The notes: generated by a model not told the origin, from the letters alone. A stretch of 10,793 nucleotides of DNA from Candidatus Aphodoplasma excrementigallinarum (GCA_018713805.1 DVOF01000242.1:1-10793); one strand, 5' to 3'. Shown: positions 1 to 8,691, counted from the stretch's first letter. Translations and numbers: made by a program.

Positions 1-24
1 AAAGCGTAAAAGGGGGAGACTTCT

Positions 25-1671
25 ATGTTGTCAAAAAACGCTGGTGCCGGCCTTGCGGAAAAGGCTGCGCTGGGCGGGATGCTGATTCTTAGCACTGTAA
101 TCCTTACCGCTGTGCTCGGCTTTTTTGTGGGGGTACCGATCGGCATTTACACGCTGCTTGTACCGCTTGCCATTCTCTTGCTTGTCGCCTTTTTCCGGGA
201 CAGAACGCTGTTTTGGGCTGTGCTGTCAGAGATCGGCTTGGCCGTACTCTGGGCCGTGCTTTGCGCGTTGATTTACGACAGCTCCTTTGACGGCATGTAC
301 TATCATAAACAGGCCGTCATCACGCTCAAAGAGGGCTGGAACCCGGTCTATGAGAGCTGTCTTACAGAGAACCAGTTCTCCAGCTATCTGGATATTGCGC
401 TGTGGCTTGACAATTACCCAAAGGGGCTTTGGAGTTTCTCTGCCGCGGTCTATGCCCTGACTAATCTGATCGAAACGGCAAAGGTAGTCAACCTTTTCTT
501 TGTGATATGTGTTTTTGCGCTTGGCTATGACGTGACGCGCACCGTATTCCAGTCTTCGCGGAAAAAGAGTTTCGCGTTCGCGCTTCTTTTCAGCATCAAT
601 CCCGTATTCATCCAGCAGATTTTCACCTTTTACAACGACCTGGCTGTCGGCGCAGTCGTTGTCATGGCCGCGCTGCTCGGGGTCAAAATATATGAGGACC
701 GTGCAACGGGACGCACCTATCTGTTGCTATTTTTGACAGTCGCCGTGTCGTGTACCATCAAGTTCACCGCTCCGGTGCTCGTCGGGCTTGTTCTGCTGGT
801 ATTTGGTATCAGCTATGCGCTCAAGTGCAGGAAGCGGCTCTCTAACGTCAGGCGGCCGGTCGTCGTCGTGCTCGCCGCATTTTTGGCCGGCGTGTTGGTG
901 CTGGGCTTTAACCCCTACATCGTGCATTTGATCCAGGGTAAACACGTCATCCACCCCGTCATGGGCGCGGAAAAATACGATATTATGAACACGAACCCAC
1001 CGGAGGCATTCGCTGGGAAGTCCGGGGTGGAGCAGTTGTTTATGTCCCTGTTTTCCAAAACGGAAAACGACATGAACCAGCCGCTTTCGCTTAAAATCCC
1101 CTTCACCGTGACGTCCGACGAGCTGGAGGATGCGGGCTCGGCCGATGTGCGGATCGGCGGGTTTGGCATGCTGTTTGGCGGGGTTTTGTGCATTGCGGTC
1201 CTGCTGGCCTTGATTGCAGCAATATACAAAACGAAGATGAGAGGTTCTCTCGCCATCATGCTTGCCACATTCGTGGGGCTGGCGCTGTTTTTCCCGGAAT
1301 CGTGGTGGGCGCGTTATGCCAGCTATGTGTACTATATCCCCGTTCTGCTATTGCTGTACGCCACAAACCTGAAGAAAATAAAATGGCTCAACGCCCTGCT
1401 CTATGTAGCCGTTGTTGCAAACAGCTGTATCGTCCTGTGGTGTATGCTTTCAATGCGGATTGAAATAACGCAGGGGCTCACGCATAAGCTCGACGATATC
1501 AAGGCGGACGGGAGAAGCATTGTCGTACGCTTTAACGATTTCCCATCCCAGATCGCATGGTTTCAGGAGCATGGGATCCAGTTTGAAGTGTCCCATTCCG
1601 ACATTGGGGAGGCGATTCCGTTTTATGGTACGACAAAGTATGAGTTTGTCGATGGAAACGGCGGGGAATAA
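25..1671 (+). CDS. Polytopic membrane protein, putative GT-C-type glycosyltransferase
   Basis: This 548-residue protein is dominated by hydrophobic helices, roughly 10-12 membrane segments between residues 15 and 475, followed by a soluble C-terminal tail of about 70 residues. After the first two or three helices comes an extracytoplasmic loop with SFDGMYYH (residues 87-94, acid D89) and GWNP (104-107). Further on are NYPKG (130-134), YNDL with a second acid D205, KFTAP (246-250) and a late WWARY (427-431). Early acidic residues in the first outer loop, plus a long multi-helix core and outer C-terminal domain, are what GT-C enzymes using lipid-linked sugars look like; the exact family and substrate are not recognised. 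The start is set by AGGGGGAG at 11-18, six bases before the ATG. It converges on the giant hydrolase gene and has its own terminator. It could instead be a polysaccharide-assembly membrane protein without transferase activity. Confidence 0.6.
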   Translation: MLSKNAGAGLAEKAALGGMLILSTVILTAVLGFFVGVPIGIYTLLVPLAILLLVAFFRDRTLFWAVLSEIGLAVLWAVLCALIYDSSFDGMYYHKQAVITLKEGWNPVYESCLTENQFSSYLDIALWLDNYPKGLWSFSAAVYALTNLIETAKVVNLFFVICVFALGYDVTRTVFQSSRKKSFAFALLFSINPVFIQQIFTFYNDLAVGAVVVMAALLGVKIYEDRATGRTYLLLFLTVAVSCTIKFTAPVLVGLVLLVFGISYALKCRKRLSNVRRPVVVVLAAFLAGVLVLGFNPYIVHLIQGKHVIHPVMGAEKYDIMNTNPPEAFAGKSGVEQLFMSLFSKTENDMNQPLSLKIPFTVTSDELEDAGSADVRIGGFGMLFGGVLCIAVLLALIAAIYKTKMRGSLAIMLATFVGLALFFPESWWARYASYVYYIPVLLLLYATNLKKIKWLNALLYVAVVANSCIVLWCMLSMRIEITQGLTHKLDDIKADGRSIVVRFNDFPSQIAWFQEHGIQFEVSHSDIGEAIPFYGTTKYEFVDGNGGE

Positions 1672-1691
1672 CGGTTCCTGCTGAAAATATG

Positions 1692-1722
1692 AAGAGGGCG
1701 GCAGATTTGCCGCCCTCTTTTT
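1692..1722 (+). terminator. Rho-independent terminator between convergent genes
   Basis: A perfect 10-bp GC-rich stem (GAGGGCGGCA at 1694-1703 pairing with 1708-1717), extended by two A-T pairs, closes on a 4-base loop GATT and is followed by a T run (1718-1722). It lies 20 bases after the stop of the membrane-protein gene and 10 bases beyond the stop of the opposing gene. On the minus strand the same stem is followed by a looser T-rich stretch, so it may stop transcription from both sides, more strongly from the plus side. Confidence 0.9.
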
Positions 1723-1731
1723 CGTCCAATT

Positions 1732-4700
1732 TTACTCCTCCGTATATGTCGCTTCCACTGTATCCGAGTAAATATACCTGACCTCTCCGCTCTCATCTTT
1801 ATAGAGCATATAGGCCCTTGCATACCACGTGTCGCCGTCGCCCGCGCGCACACGCACCGTATACTGCCCTGCATTGTCGGTAGAGATCGACGTGCTCTTG
1901 ATGACATCCGGCGTAGAAAGGTCAAAGTCCGGCCCGCTACGGCTGAGCAGAATCCCAGTTTCGATCATTGCAGCGTTGCTGCCAAGCTGCCGTTCTGCAA
2001 AGAACGCAATCTTGCCCTGCCCCGCCAAAAGCACAGGCGTCGTCATAACAAGGATATGCTCCGGTTCGACAGGTTCTGTCTCCGGCACATACACAGCAGC
2101 TATGGATGCCGGCGCCGCGCTCACATAGAAGGAATAAACGCGTTCATAGCTTACGGTCTGCCCGTCCTTCGTCCAGTGGGAGAACTTCTGCCCCGCCGGG
2201 ATTGCGCTTTCGTCCAGCGTCACCGTTACGTGCGTATCATAGGCGTATTCGCCGCGCACCACGCCGGGTGCAAGCGTACCGCCCGCCACTGTCACGGCAT
2301 ATGTTTCCGTCGTTTTCCGATACTGTGCCGAAAACAGGTTTTCCCCATCTGAGAGCACATCGTAGGCAAGCGTATCGCTTGCGGCGATTTTTTGATCGAT
2401 TCCGTTCTTGATCCATTTCTCAAACACATATCCCATGTATTCCGGATTCTCCGGTACTGTCACGCTGCCGTCCGCGCCGACCTGGCTGCTCTGGAGTATC
2501 TTGCCGTTTTTGTTCTTAAATATTGCCGTTTTGCTGCCCGGTTCCGTGCTGATGAAGAACGCCTCAAGGCTTCTTGCCGTACCAAGCGGAAACGTATACG
2601 TTTCCTCCTCGGATACGACACGCCCCGACGATTTGTCAATCCAGTAGACGAAACGGCTTCCTTCGTCCGCAACTGCCGTAAGGGCAATTTCCTCCCCGCG
2701 TGCAAAGTCGGCGGTTTTCCCTGCGCCCCAGTTTTGCTCGGACGGCGTGTCCTTGCCGTATATGACTGTTCCGTCACCGTTCGCGCTTACTGTAAGGCGC
2801 GACGTCACCGGCTCTTCCGGCTCAGGCTCCTCTGTCCCGGCGCTCTCCTTTGCCGTTTCGACCGTCAGAGCCACGTTCGGGTCAATCACGACTGCGCTGT
2901 CGCTTGTAACGCGCACATTGTCAATTTCAAATCCCGCTCCGTTCACGCTGTACACAGCAAGCGCGTTTACGCCAGGCGCTTCGTCCTGTGCGCCGGCAGT
3001 GTATGTGAGCGTGAGCGTTTCCGTTTCGCCGGCGGCTATACTCTGCGTTGCCCCGCCCGCCGGGACGAGCGTATCGCTGTCCGCCGTGCACAGCCCTGTC
3101 GCAACCTCCGCCGCGTCGCCCACGGACGAAACATCTACGCTGACCGTGTAGGTCTTGCCCGCCTCGCAGGAGGCGCCGCCGCTTCCAAACACATTGAGAA
3201 GCTTGATGCCCTCGCCTGCGGCGTCGACCGTGCCTTCATATCCGCCAAAAGCGGTATAGTCCACGCCCTCGGTGAAGGGAACGCCGTCAAAGCCGAGGTT
3301 CAGATATTCTGTTCCGCCTGTGTCCTCCGACGTAATTGCAAAGATATATTCCTCCGGCGCATGGTTCTTCACATAGTCCATAACGTCGACCGTATAATGT
3401 CCCGCCGTGTCCAGTACAAGCTCCGCGATGGGCGCGCCGCCGTATACCTTTGATTCGTCCATGCTTTCGTCCGCGTTTGACGCGGGCGCCGTATTATAGG
3501 TAAGGTTGGCCGGGTACGTCACATCGGTCAGGCCGTATATGCGCACGGTCTGCCCAGACGCTTCCTGTACGTCAAACCCCAGCGTGGCGCGCTGTGTGGT
3601 TTTGAAGCTTTCGTCCCCGCTGAAGCGAAGGTATGTCTTGCGGATACCCTGCGCCGCGTCGGTTCTTCCAATGCGGAGGCTGTCCGCGCCGGCAAGCGGC
3701 GTGTTGCTGATGACTGCCGCGCTCTCGACGTCCAATGCCGCCGCTTTGCCCTCCATATATTCCATGGAGAACAGGTCGTCGATATAGAACGTCGCGCTGA
3801 CAGAGCCGTCGCTTTGCTGCCCAAAGCCGGGCAGGTACATGGACAGCAGATTCGCCCCGTTTGTCACCATGCTTTCGTCGACCGTAAACGCAAAGGTATA
3901 TTTCTTCCATACGCCGACGTCGCTGTCTGCTACGGTATAGCCCTGGCGCCGCTCGCCGTCGTACTTCTTGCCGGCAATCTCCTTGTTCGACATGACGAGC
4001 TCAAAGCGGCCCGCCTTGTCCGCCTTCATCCAGAAGGTTATCTGGAATGTCCTACCGATGTCGGCCGCCGTCATACTGTCGACGACGTTGTAAAAGTACA
4101 CGCGGTTATAGGTCTTGTCGGTCAGCACCTGCAGGCTTTTCCCGTCCGCCGCGCCGGTGGTATGGTTTTCCGCTGTGGTGGGGATCACCTTGCTTTCGCC
4201 GTCCTCAAAGCCGTTAAAGCTCCATGCCGTTCCGGCCGGCTCCGACTCCCAGTCAAAACGGTACGCATACGGCTCCCGCTCTTTTGTAGTCTCTGTGATC
4301 ACAAAGTCGTCGACGTACATGTTGCCGCCGGAAAGCCCGCTCGACACGATGGAAAACAGCGCGGGATTGTAATATTCGTTTTCGTGCCCCGCATAGTAGG
4401 AGGCGAGCATCCCCTCGTCAACCGTCACATCGTATTCAAACTGCGTCCAGGTGTCCGCCGCCGTAAGCCGCCCAACCTGCTTTTTATTCAGCTCGCTTTC
4501 ATAAATCTTCGACGTGTAGGAACTGTTGCTCCCCACAGACATAAAACCATATTCAAACGAACCCGTCTTATCCGCCTTTGCCCAGAAGGAAATGTGGAAC
4601 GACCGTCCGATATCGGCTTTCGTCAGGTTATGGTCAAAGAAATTGTAAAACTTAAACCGATTCCAGGAATCCGGCATGCACAGCCACAGGCTCTTGCCCG

Positions 4701-7700
4701 TCCCGGTCGTATGGTCTGCTGTCACGTCTGCGCCGACCAGCTCGCCCTTCAGGTTCGCCTGCACGCCGCCGCCAAACCCCATATCAAATTCGTCGTTGAC
4801 CTCCGTCCTTGCGCTTCCGCTGGTCCGCCACGTCGCAAGGTCGTCAAAGGATATCGTCTTTCCGTACGTCTCCACGGCCTCGCTGCCGCCGCCCTGCGCA
4901 AACGTTAGCGGGATATCCCCGGCCTTATTCTCCGTCACAACAAGATCGTCGATGTAAACGCATACATTGTCGTATTGGCCGCTTGCGCGCAGCCCCATCC
5001 CGTCAAGCTGGAAGTTGAGGTAGGACGGGATCGTCTCTGCGGTGGAGCTTTCATTGATCATATCGCTCGTCAGCGTAAAGCTGTAGGTAAACTGCTGCCA
5101 TTCGTTCGCGGTGGTATAGCGCTGCGTCTGCTTCTGGAAGTGATCGTTTGCACCGCGCCGAATCAGGAGCGAGTTGAAAAAGTTTCCCGTCTTGTCAGAC
5201 TTCATCCAGTAGGTCACGGTGTAGCGTTTCCCCACATCCTCCATCGTCAGCGACTGGCAGTCGAGGATGTCGAACTTCAGCCGGTCATAGTTATAGGCTG
5301 TGTCCATCCGATAGGACGATGTGCCCGTGTGGCTTTCCTCTGCCGATATCCCGTGGCCGATGATGTCGCCGCCCTGCACGATCTCAAACGGTACGGAGCC
5401 GCCCTCAAACCCCTCCGTGAGCACCTGCGTTTCCGGCCTCGAGGGCGTATTCATCACGAATATCAACGTTCCGTACTGCGCGCCGATATCCTTCATGTAA
5501 ACCGCATAATCGGTCACGTCCGCCGTATAGCTGCCTGCGCCGCTCACATCCAGCACGGCGATGGGCGCGCCGCCGTAGACCTTTTGCGCGTCCGCGTCAA
5601 ACCCAAAGCGGTTGTTGGCGGGCGCATTTGTATAGTTGATCGTGCCCGTGTCCCAGCGCGCCGCCGCGTCCGCGTCTGTCACGCCATAGACGTATATCTC
5701 ACCGTAACTCTCTTCCGTTACATCAAACTGCACCTCGGCGGGCTGCATGCCGGAATAGTCGTTAAGCGCAATGCGCGCGTATACTTTCTGATACGAGCCT
5801 ATCGACGCGCCCAGCCATCTCCCGCCGACGAGCAGGCCGTCGCTGCCCGTAAAGGAAATATCACTGTTTGTCCCGCTTTCCACATAGGCGGCGTCGGCAG
5901 CCGCTATCTCCCTTTTCTCCGACGGGTGCAGGACGAGCGACGGCGCGTATGATGCGCTTGTTGCCGCCGATGCAACCTTAACCTCCGTGATATCCTCCGT
6001 TACCTTTAGGTTATCCACATACAGGTACTCCGCGCCGCCCTTATACGTGGAGCCCTCTTTCCGGATAGAGAGCGCGTCCTTTCCAACATCGCAGTAAGAC
6101 GGGTCGTCTATTACATAATCCATCTCCACCCGGGTCCAGACGCCTGCTTCGGGGCGCAGGAGCTGGTAAGTCCCGTCATGCAAATCCGCGTAGTTTGAGC
6201 CGGAAGCGGCAAAGTGCCGTACCTTGGCTGTTACGCGCCGCGACACCGGCAGCAGTAAATCAAAGCTGATGTGGAACCGCCTGCCCAGGTCTTCTTCGCT
6301 GATATAGCGGTCTTCGCCGACAATAAACTCCCGCCGCTCAAACAGGGTCGATTTATAGCTTTTACTTCCGCCTTCCGTATTGTTGAAGTCAGTCGATACG
6401 GTTTCCGCCGGGATGCGGCTGTCAGACGTTTCAAAGTCGACGTCTGTCACAACAGCCGTCCCGATATTTTTCTCCGCCTTTAAAAGGAACGCCGCCTTCT
6501 CGCCGTCTCCCAGCGCACCCACATATTCCGTCACATCGATTTCATAGTCGCCTTTGCCGGTCAGCTTGATTTCGCCGAGCAGATCGCCGATCGTGGACTG
6601 CGTCACATCGGCCTCGTCAAGCGCGTCGATCCCATAGACCAGTACGTGGTTTGCCGCTTCGTTCTCCACGCTGAAGCGGAGCGCCGTGGTCGTCGAATTT
6701 GCAAAGTCCTGCGGGTCAAATACAAAGTATACGCCGTTATCCGTCGTTTCCGTTTTCGTAAGCGTCATGTCGCCCGCGTCGCTGTATACGCCGCTCGCGC
6801 CTGCCGCCGTTTCATGCTTTGTTTTGATGACAGCACTCTTTGCCTCGCGGAGCGGCTTGCCGTTTTCCGCCGTGACATCCTGCGGCACCGTGATTTGGTA
6901 CTCGCTCCCGCCCTTCAGGTTATGCGGCGTAAACGTCCACGTCGTGTCGCCGAGGTCGGACTCCCAGACGCCCGCCGCTGTTTCCCCGGTCGCAAGGTTT
7001 TTGACGCTGACCTTTCCTTCGATCTCGCTCCGCGGCACCGGGCCGGTAAACTTCAGCGTAATTTCATCCTTGACGTCGACGTCCGCCGTACCGTCAAGCG
7101 GCGTAATGTATTCGCAGACCGCATTGTCGTCTTTTAAATAATAATGCGAAAAATCAAACAGCGCCTGATACATGTCCACATCGTACTTTTCGCTGTAACC
7201 GTAAATGATCGTATGCCCAACGCCCGGCATTGTAAAGTACATGGTAGGTACGTCGTAGAAGCGGGAATTGCTCACGATATTCGGCAAAAAGTCCCGGACG
7301 CCGTTTCCGTCCGCTTCGCCGACCGAGATAAATGTCGGCGCCATCCCCTCGTTGGTCATCCTTCTCCCGCCGCCGTGAGACATATATACCATTTGGACAT
7401 TGCTCGGGATCGGCTCGCCGGAGGAAGGGTAGGTCAGCCACGGCTGTTCTTTTTCGGGTTCATTCTGGTAACCCGCAAAACTCGAATCTTCATCCTCCAG
7501 CTCAGGGTGCGGCATACCCAGCAAATACGCCCATGCGCCTTTGGAATGCCCATACGCGCCGAATTTGTCTTTGTTGAACTTATACTTTTCCGGCTCGCTG
7601 TCCGCCAGATAGCGGATAAGCCGGACTGCCGCCGTCTGTGCCTTTACGCCCGTATAATATACCAGTGTAAACGCGTTTACGTTTTCCACGCCTTCAAAAT

Positions 7701-8574
7701 AGCCATAGTGATCGTCTCTGGCCATCGGCACATAGGGATGGTCGTAGATTACGCCCGCATAGCCCGAAAACAGATACCCAGTCAAATGCGGCCGGAGCGC
7801 GCTTGACCACGAACCGGGTCTCGTCTCCGAACTGGAGGCAAGGAACATGACCGGCACTTCGTTTTCCGGCTGCGACGGATAGATGATGTCCAAAAACAGA
7901 TTCATCTCAATCGGCGTGCCGTCCGGCTTTACGCAGTCCTCTATGGAAGTGGCGGTGATCTCTTTTGCCCTTTTTGTTGTGCCGTCCGCATATGTAATGG
8001 TCACATTGCCCTTTTGGGTCTTGACGCCGTCATTCCAGGCATCGACAATATAGTCCAGACACCCGTCCGGGCCATGCTCCGCAATATTCCAGTACGGAAC
8101 ATTCATCTCGACCCGGTAACCGGCGGGAAGTACATAACTGTAATCGCTCTTGTTTGCATTTCCGTTTAAATAGGCATCTTTTTGCTCGATATTACTTCTT
8201 ATCGCCTGAATGCTCCAGTCCAGGTCGGGGCTGACCGACAGGGGATGGTTCCTGTAGTCGAGCACCACGACAATGAACCCATCGTCCAGCAAGTCGGTCA
8301 AAATCGCATCGTCGCTCTCCGTGCCGATCCGCTCCGTGTTCGTGTTTATCACATAAAGGGCGACCGGCTTTTCCTCCGCTGTCTGCTCCTTTACATAGGT
8401 GTTGACCTCAACCGGTATTCCAATGTAGCCGTCGTCTGCGAGTACCTCGCCGTATACGTGGTATTCCGCAATGGAAGGAATAACTTGCGTCGCCTCCCCC
8501 GCGGCAGATGCGCACGGCCCCATACAGGAAAAAAGCAAGGCCGCGCACAATATAACGCTCAAAATCCGTTTCAT
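1732..8574 (-). CDS. Giant secreted modular alpha/beta-hydrolase with carbohydrate-binding-like and InlB-like modules
   Basis: This 2280-residue protein starts with a signal peptide (charged K2-R3, hydrophobic to about 16, likely cut after ASAA near 25). Residues 30-482 form a serine-hydrolase domain: strand IVVVLDYR (101-108), nucleophile elbow GHSKG with Ser344, VGEAD with Asp422 as likely acid, and VGHT with His454. Residues 485-587 resemble a Big_5/SbsA Ig-like domain. DNRLRE/CBM96-like modules lie near 600-715, 895-1045 and 1617-1755. CBM4/9-like modules lie near 727-860, 1054-1215, 1241-1428 and 1440-1605, with a degenerate fifth near 1757-1892. A proline/glutamate linker (1912-1923) leads to three InlB-like repeats (1926-2164) and a beta-rich C-terminus. 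No sortase motif, SLH or dockerin is seen, so anchoring is unclear. The ribosome site AAAGGGGGA (8582-8590) lies seven bases before the ATG. The gene is divergent from an AraC regulator, its likely controller. Esterase or peptidase action on a glycan-rich target is inference; the substrate is unknown. Confidence 0.85.
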   Translation of the reverse strand: MKRILSVILCAALLFSCMGPCASAAGEATQVIPSIAEYHVYGEVLADDGYIGIPVEVNTYVKEQTAEEKPVALYVINTNTERIGTESDDAILTDLLDDGFIVVVLDYRNHPLSVSPDLDWSIQAIRSNIEQKDAYLNGNANKSDYSYVLPAGYRVEMNVPYWNIAEHGPDGCLDYIVDAWNDGVKTQKGNVTITYADGTTKRAKEITATSIEDCVKPDGTPIEMNLFLDIIYPSQPENEVPVMFLASSSETRPGSWSSALRPHLTGYLFSGYAGVIYDHPYVPMARDDHYGYFEGVENVNAFTLVYYTGVKAQTAAVRLIRYLADSEPEKYKFNKDKFGAYGHSKGAWAYLLGMPHPELEDEDSSFAGYQNEPEKEQPWLTYPSSGEPIPSNVQMVYMSHGGGRRMTNEGMAPTFISVGEADGNGVRDFLPNIVSNSRFYDVPTMYFTMPGVGHTIIYGYSEKYDVDMYQALFDFSHYYLKDDNAVCEYITPLDGTADVDVKDEITLKFTGPVPRSEIEGKVSVKNLATGETAAGVWESDLGDTTWTFTPHNLKGGSEYQITVPQDVTAENGKPLREAKSAVIKTKHETAAGASGVYSDAGDMTLTKTETTDNGVYFVFDPQDFANSTTTALRFSVENEAANHVLVYGIDALDEADVTQSTIGDLLGEIKLTGKGDYEIDVTEYVGALGDGEKAAFLLKAEKNIGTAVVTDVDFETSDSRIPAETVSTDFNNTEGGSKSYKSTLFERREFIVGEDRYISEEDLGRRFHISFDLLLPVSRRVTAKVRHFAASGSNYADLHDGTYQLLRPEAGVWTRVEMDYVIDDPSYCDVGKDALSIRKEGSTYKGGAEYLYVDNLKVTEDITEVKVASAATSASYAPSLVLHPSEKREIAAADAAYVESGTNSDISFTGSDGLLVGGRWLGASIGSYQKVYARIALNDYSGMQPAEVQFDVTEESYGEIYVYGVTDADAAARWDTGTINYTNAPANNRFGFDADAQKVYGGAPIAVLDVSGAGSYTADVTDYAVYMKDIGAQYGTLIFVMNTPSRPETQVLTEGFEGGSVPFEIVQGGDIIGHGISAEESHTGTSSYRMDTAYNYDRLKFDILDCQSLTMEDVGKRYTVTYWMKSDKTGNFFNSLLIRRGANDHFQKQTQRYTTANEWQQFTYSFTLTSDMINESSTAETIPSYLNFQLDGMGLRASGQYDNVCVYIDDLVVTENKAGDIPLTFAQGGGSEAVETYGKTISFDDLATWRTSGSARTEVNDEFDMGFGGGVQANLKGELVGADVTADHTTGTGKSLWLCMPDSWNRFKFYNFFDHNLTKADIGRSFHISFWAKADKTGSFEYGFMSVGSNSSYTSKIYESELNKKQVGRLTAADTWTQFEYDVTVDEGMLASYYAGHENEYYNPALFSIVSSGLSGGNMYVDDFVITETTKEREPYAYRFDWESEPAGTAWSFNGFEDGESKVIPTTAENHTTGAADGKSLQVLTDKTYNRVYFYNVVDSMTAADIGRTFQITFWMKADKAGRFELVMSNKEIAGKKYDGERRQGYTVADSDVGVWKKYTFAFTVDESMVTNGANLLSMYLPGFGQQSDGSVSATFYIDDLFSMEYMEGKAAALDVESAAVISNTPLAGADSLRIGRTDAAQGIRKTYLRFSGDESFKTTQRATLGFDVQEASGQTVRIYGLTDVTYPANLTYNTAPASNADESMDESKVYGGAPIAELVLDTAGHYTVDVMDYVKNHAPEEYIFAITSEDTGGTEYLNLGFDGVPFTEGVDYTAFGGYEGTVDAAGEGIKLLNVFGSGGASCEAGKTYTVSVDVSSVGDAAEVATGLCTADSDTLVPAGGATQSIAAGETETLTLTYTAGAQDEAPGVNALAVYSVNGAGFEIDNVRVTSDSAVVIDPNVALTVETAKESAGTEEPEPEEPVTSRLTVSANGDGTVIYGKDTPSEQNWGAGKTADFARGEEIALTAVADEGSRFVYWIDKSSGRVVSEEETYTFPLGTARSLEAFFISTEPGSKTAIFKNKNGKILQSSQVGADGSVTVPENPEYMGYVFEKWIKNGIDQKIAASDTLAYDVLSDGENLFSAQYRKTTETYAVTVAGGTLAPGVVRGEYAYDTHVTVTLDESAIPAGQKFSHWTKDGQTVSYERVYSFYVSAAPASIAAVYVPETEPVEPEHILVMTTPVLLAGQGKIAFFAERQLGSNAAMIETGILLSRSGPDFDLSTPDVIKSTSISTDNAGQYTVRVRAGDGDTWYARAYMLYKDESGEVRYIYSDTVEATYTEE
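2083..2799 (-). repeat. Three InlB-like repeats in the C-terminal part of the giant hydrolase
   Basis: Residues 1926-2164 of the protein hold three units of about 75-80 residues, each built as beta strand, G-rich turn, 'aromatic-x-x-W' and a closing alanine/aromatic strand. The key matches are FVYWID (1975-1980) then EAFF, FEKWIKNG (2051-2058) then SAQY, and FSHWTKDG (2131-2138) then AAVY. This is the pattern of divergent InlB B-repeat / Listeria-Bacteroides repeat families, which act as surface-exposed spacers or adhesion modules in Gram-positive extracellular proteins. Confidence 0.7.
3425..3444 (-). repeat. 20-bp exact repeat (copy 1) inside duplicated DNRLRE-like modules
   Basis: The plus-strand 20-mer GCGATGGGCGCGCCGCCGTA occurs here and again at 5558-5577. 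Both copies encode VYGGAPIA (residues 1710-1717 here and 999-1006 in the other copy), in the last third of the third and second DNRLRE-like modules. Identity at the DNA level, within modules that otherwise diverge, suggests either strong constraint on this turn or partial gene conversion. Confidence 0.75.
3757..5415 (-). repeat. Three tandem CBM4/9-like beta-sandwich modules
   Basis: Residues 1054-1606 contain three consecutive related modules. Each has an N-terminal 'F-E/D' strand, a central signature (EDVGKRYTVTYWMKSDKTG at 1112-1130, ADIGRSFHISFWAKADKTG at 1320-1338, ADIGRTFQITFWMKADKAG at 1504-1522), a 'W-x-x-F/Y-x-F/Y' strand and a closing YIDDLVVTE / YVDDFVITE / YIDDLFSME. A fourth copy sits upstream (EDLGRRFHISF at 761-771, YVDNLKVTE at 852-860). 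The fold pattern matches galactose-binding-like carbohydrate-binding modules of the CBM4/9 group. The module spacing of about 185-210 residues and clear sequence relatedness point to internal duplication. The ligand is not predictable from the sequence. Confidence 0.7.
5558..5577 (-). repeat. 20-bp exact repeat (copy 2) inside duplicated DNRLRE-like modules
   Basis: This is the second copy of the 20-mer at 3425-3444. It encodes the VYGGAPIA turn just before a strand ending in YTADVTDY; the other copy is followed by YTVDVMDY. The shared 'D-V-T/M-D-Y' ending is the usual last strand of DNRLRE/CBM96-like domains. Confidence 0.75.
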
Positions 8575-8613
8575 AACATAATCCCCCTTTTCATTTACTG
8601 TTAAGACAATTTT

Positions 8614-8642
8614 ATTCTAATTCCATTTGTATTTCCATATCA
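8614..8642 (-). promoter_or_regulatory. Weak candidate promoter for the giant hydrolase gene
   Basis: On the minus strand TAGAAT (8614-8619) is a five-of-six match to a -10 box and lies 40 bases upstream of the start codon. The place where a -35 box should be, 17 bases further (8637-8642), reads TGATAT and does not resemble TTGACA. A good -10 with no -35 is typical of a promoter that needs an activator, and a pair of direct repeats lies immediately upstream. The call is based only on these motifs. Confidence 0.4.
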
Positions 8643-8645
8643 TAT

Positions 8646-8674
8646 ATTCACAATATTCTGCACAAAATTCACAA
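8646..8674. promoter_or_regulatory. Direct-repeat pair, candidate AraC-type operator
   Basis: ATTCACAA occurs at 8646-8653 and again at 8667-8674, 21 bp start to start, or two helical turns. With flanks the match is 11 of 13 positions (A-N-ATTCACAA-N-AT). AraC-family activators commonly bind two direct half-sites about 21 bp apart, the nearer one touching the -35 region. Here the nearer copy falls about 39-46 bases upstream of the predicted start of the hydrolase transcript, and the array also ends 17 bp before the -35 box of the regulator gene. Chance repeats are possible in this AT-rich stretch. Confidence 0.4.
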
Positions 8675-8691
8675 AATCTTTTGTTTATCAG

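Noticed and set aside
2392..5952. Three long plus-strand open frames (353, 364 and 325 codons at 2392-3453, 3814-4908 and 4975-5952) opposite the giant gene
   Set aside because: They are arginine/histidine/cysteine-rich mirror frames produced by the GC-rich codon use of the minus-strand gene; they lack ribosome sites and recognisable domains, and the minus-strand frame is coherent over its whole length.
8182..8604. Plus-strand frame of 140 codons over the 5' end of the hydrolase gene
   Set aside because: It lies opposite the signal peptide and hydrolase domain, has no domain similarity and runs over the hydrolase ribosome site.
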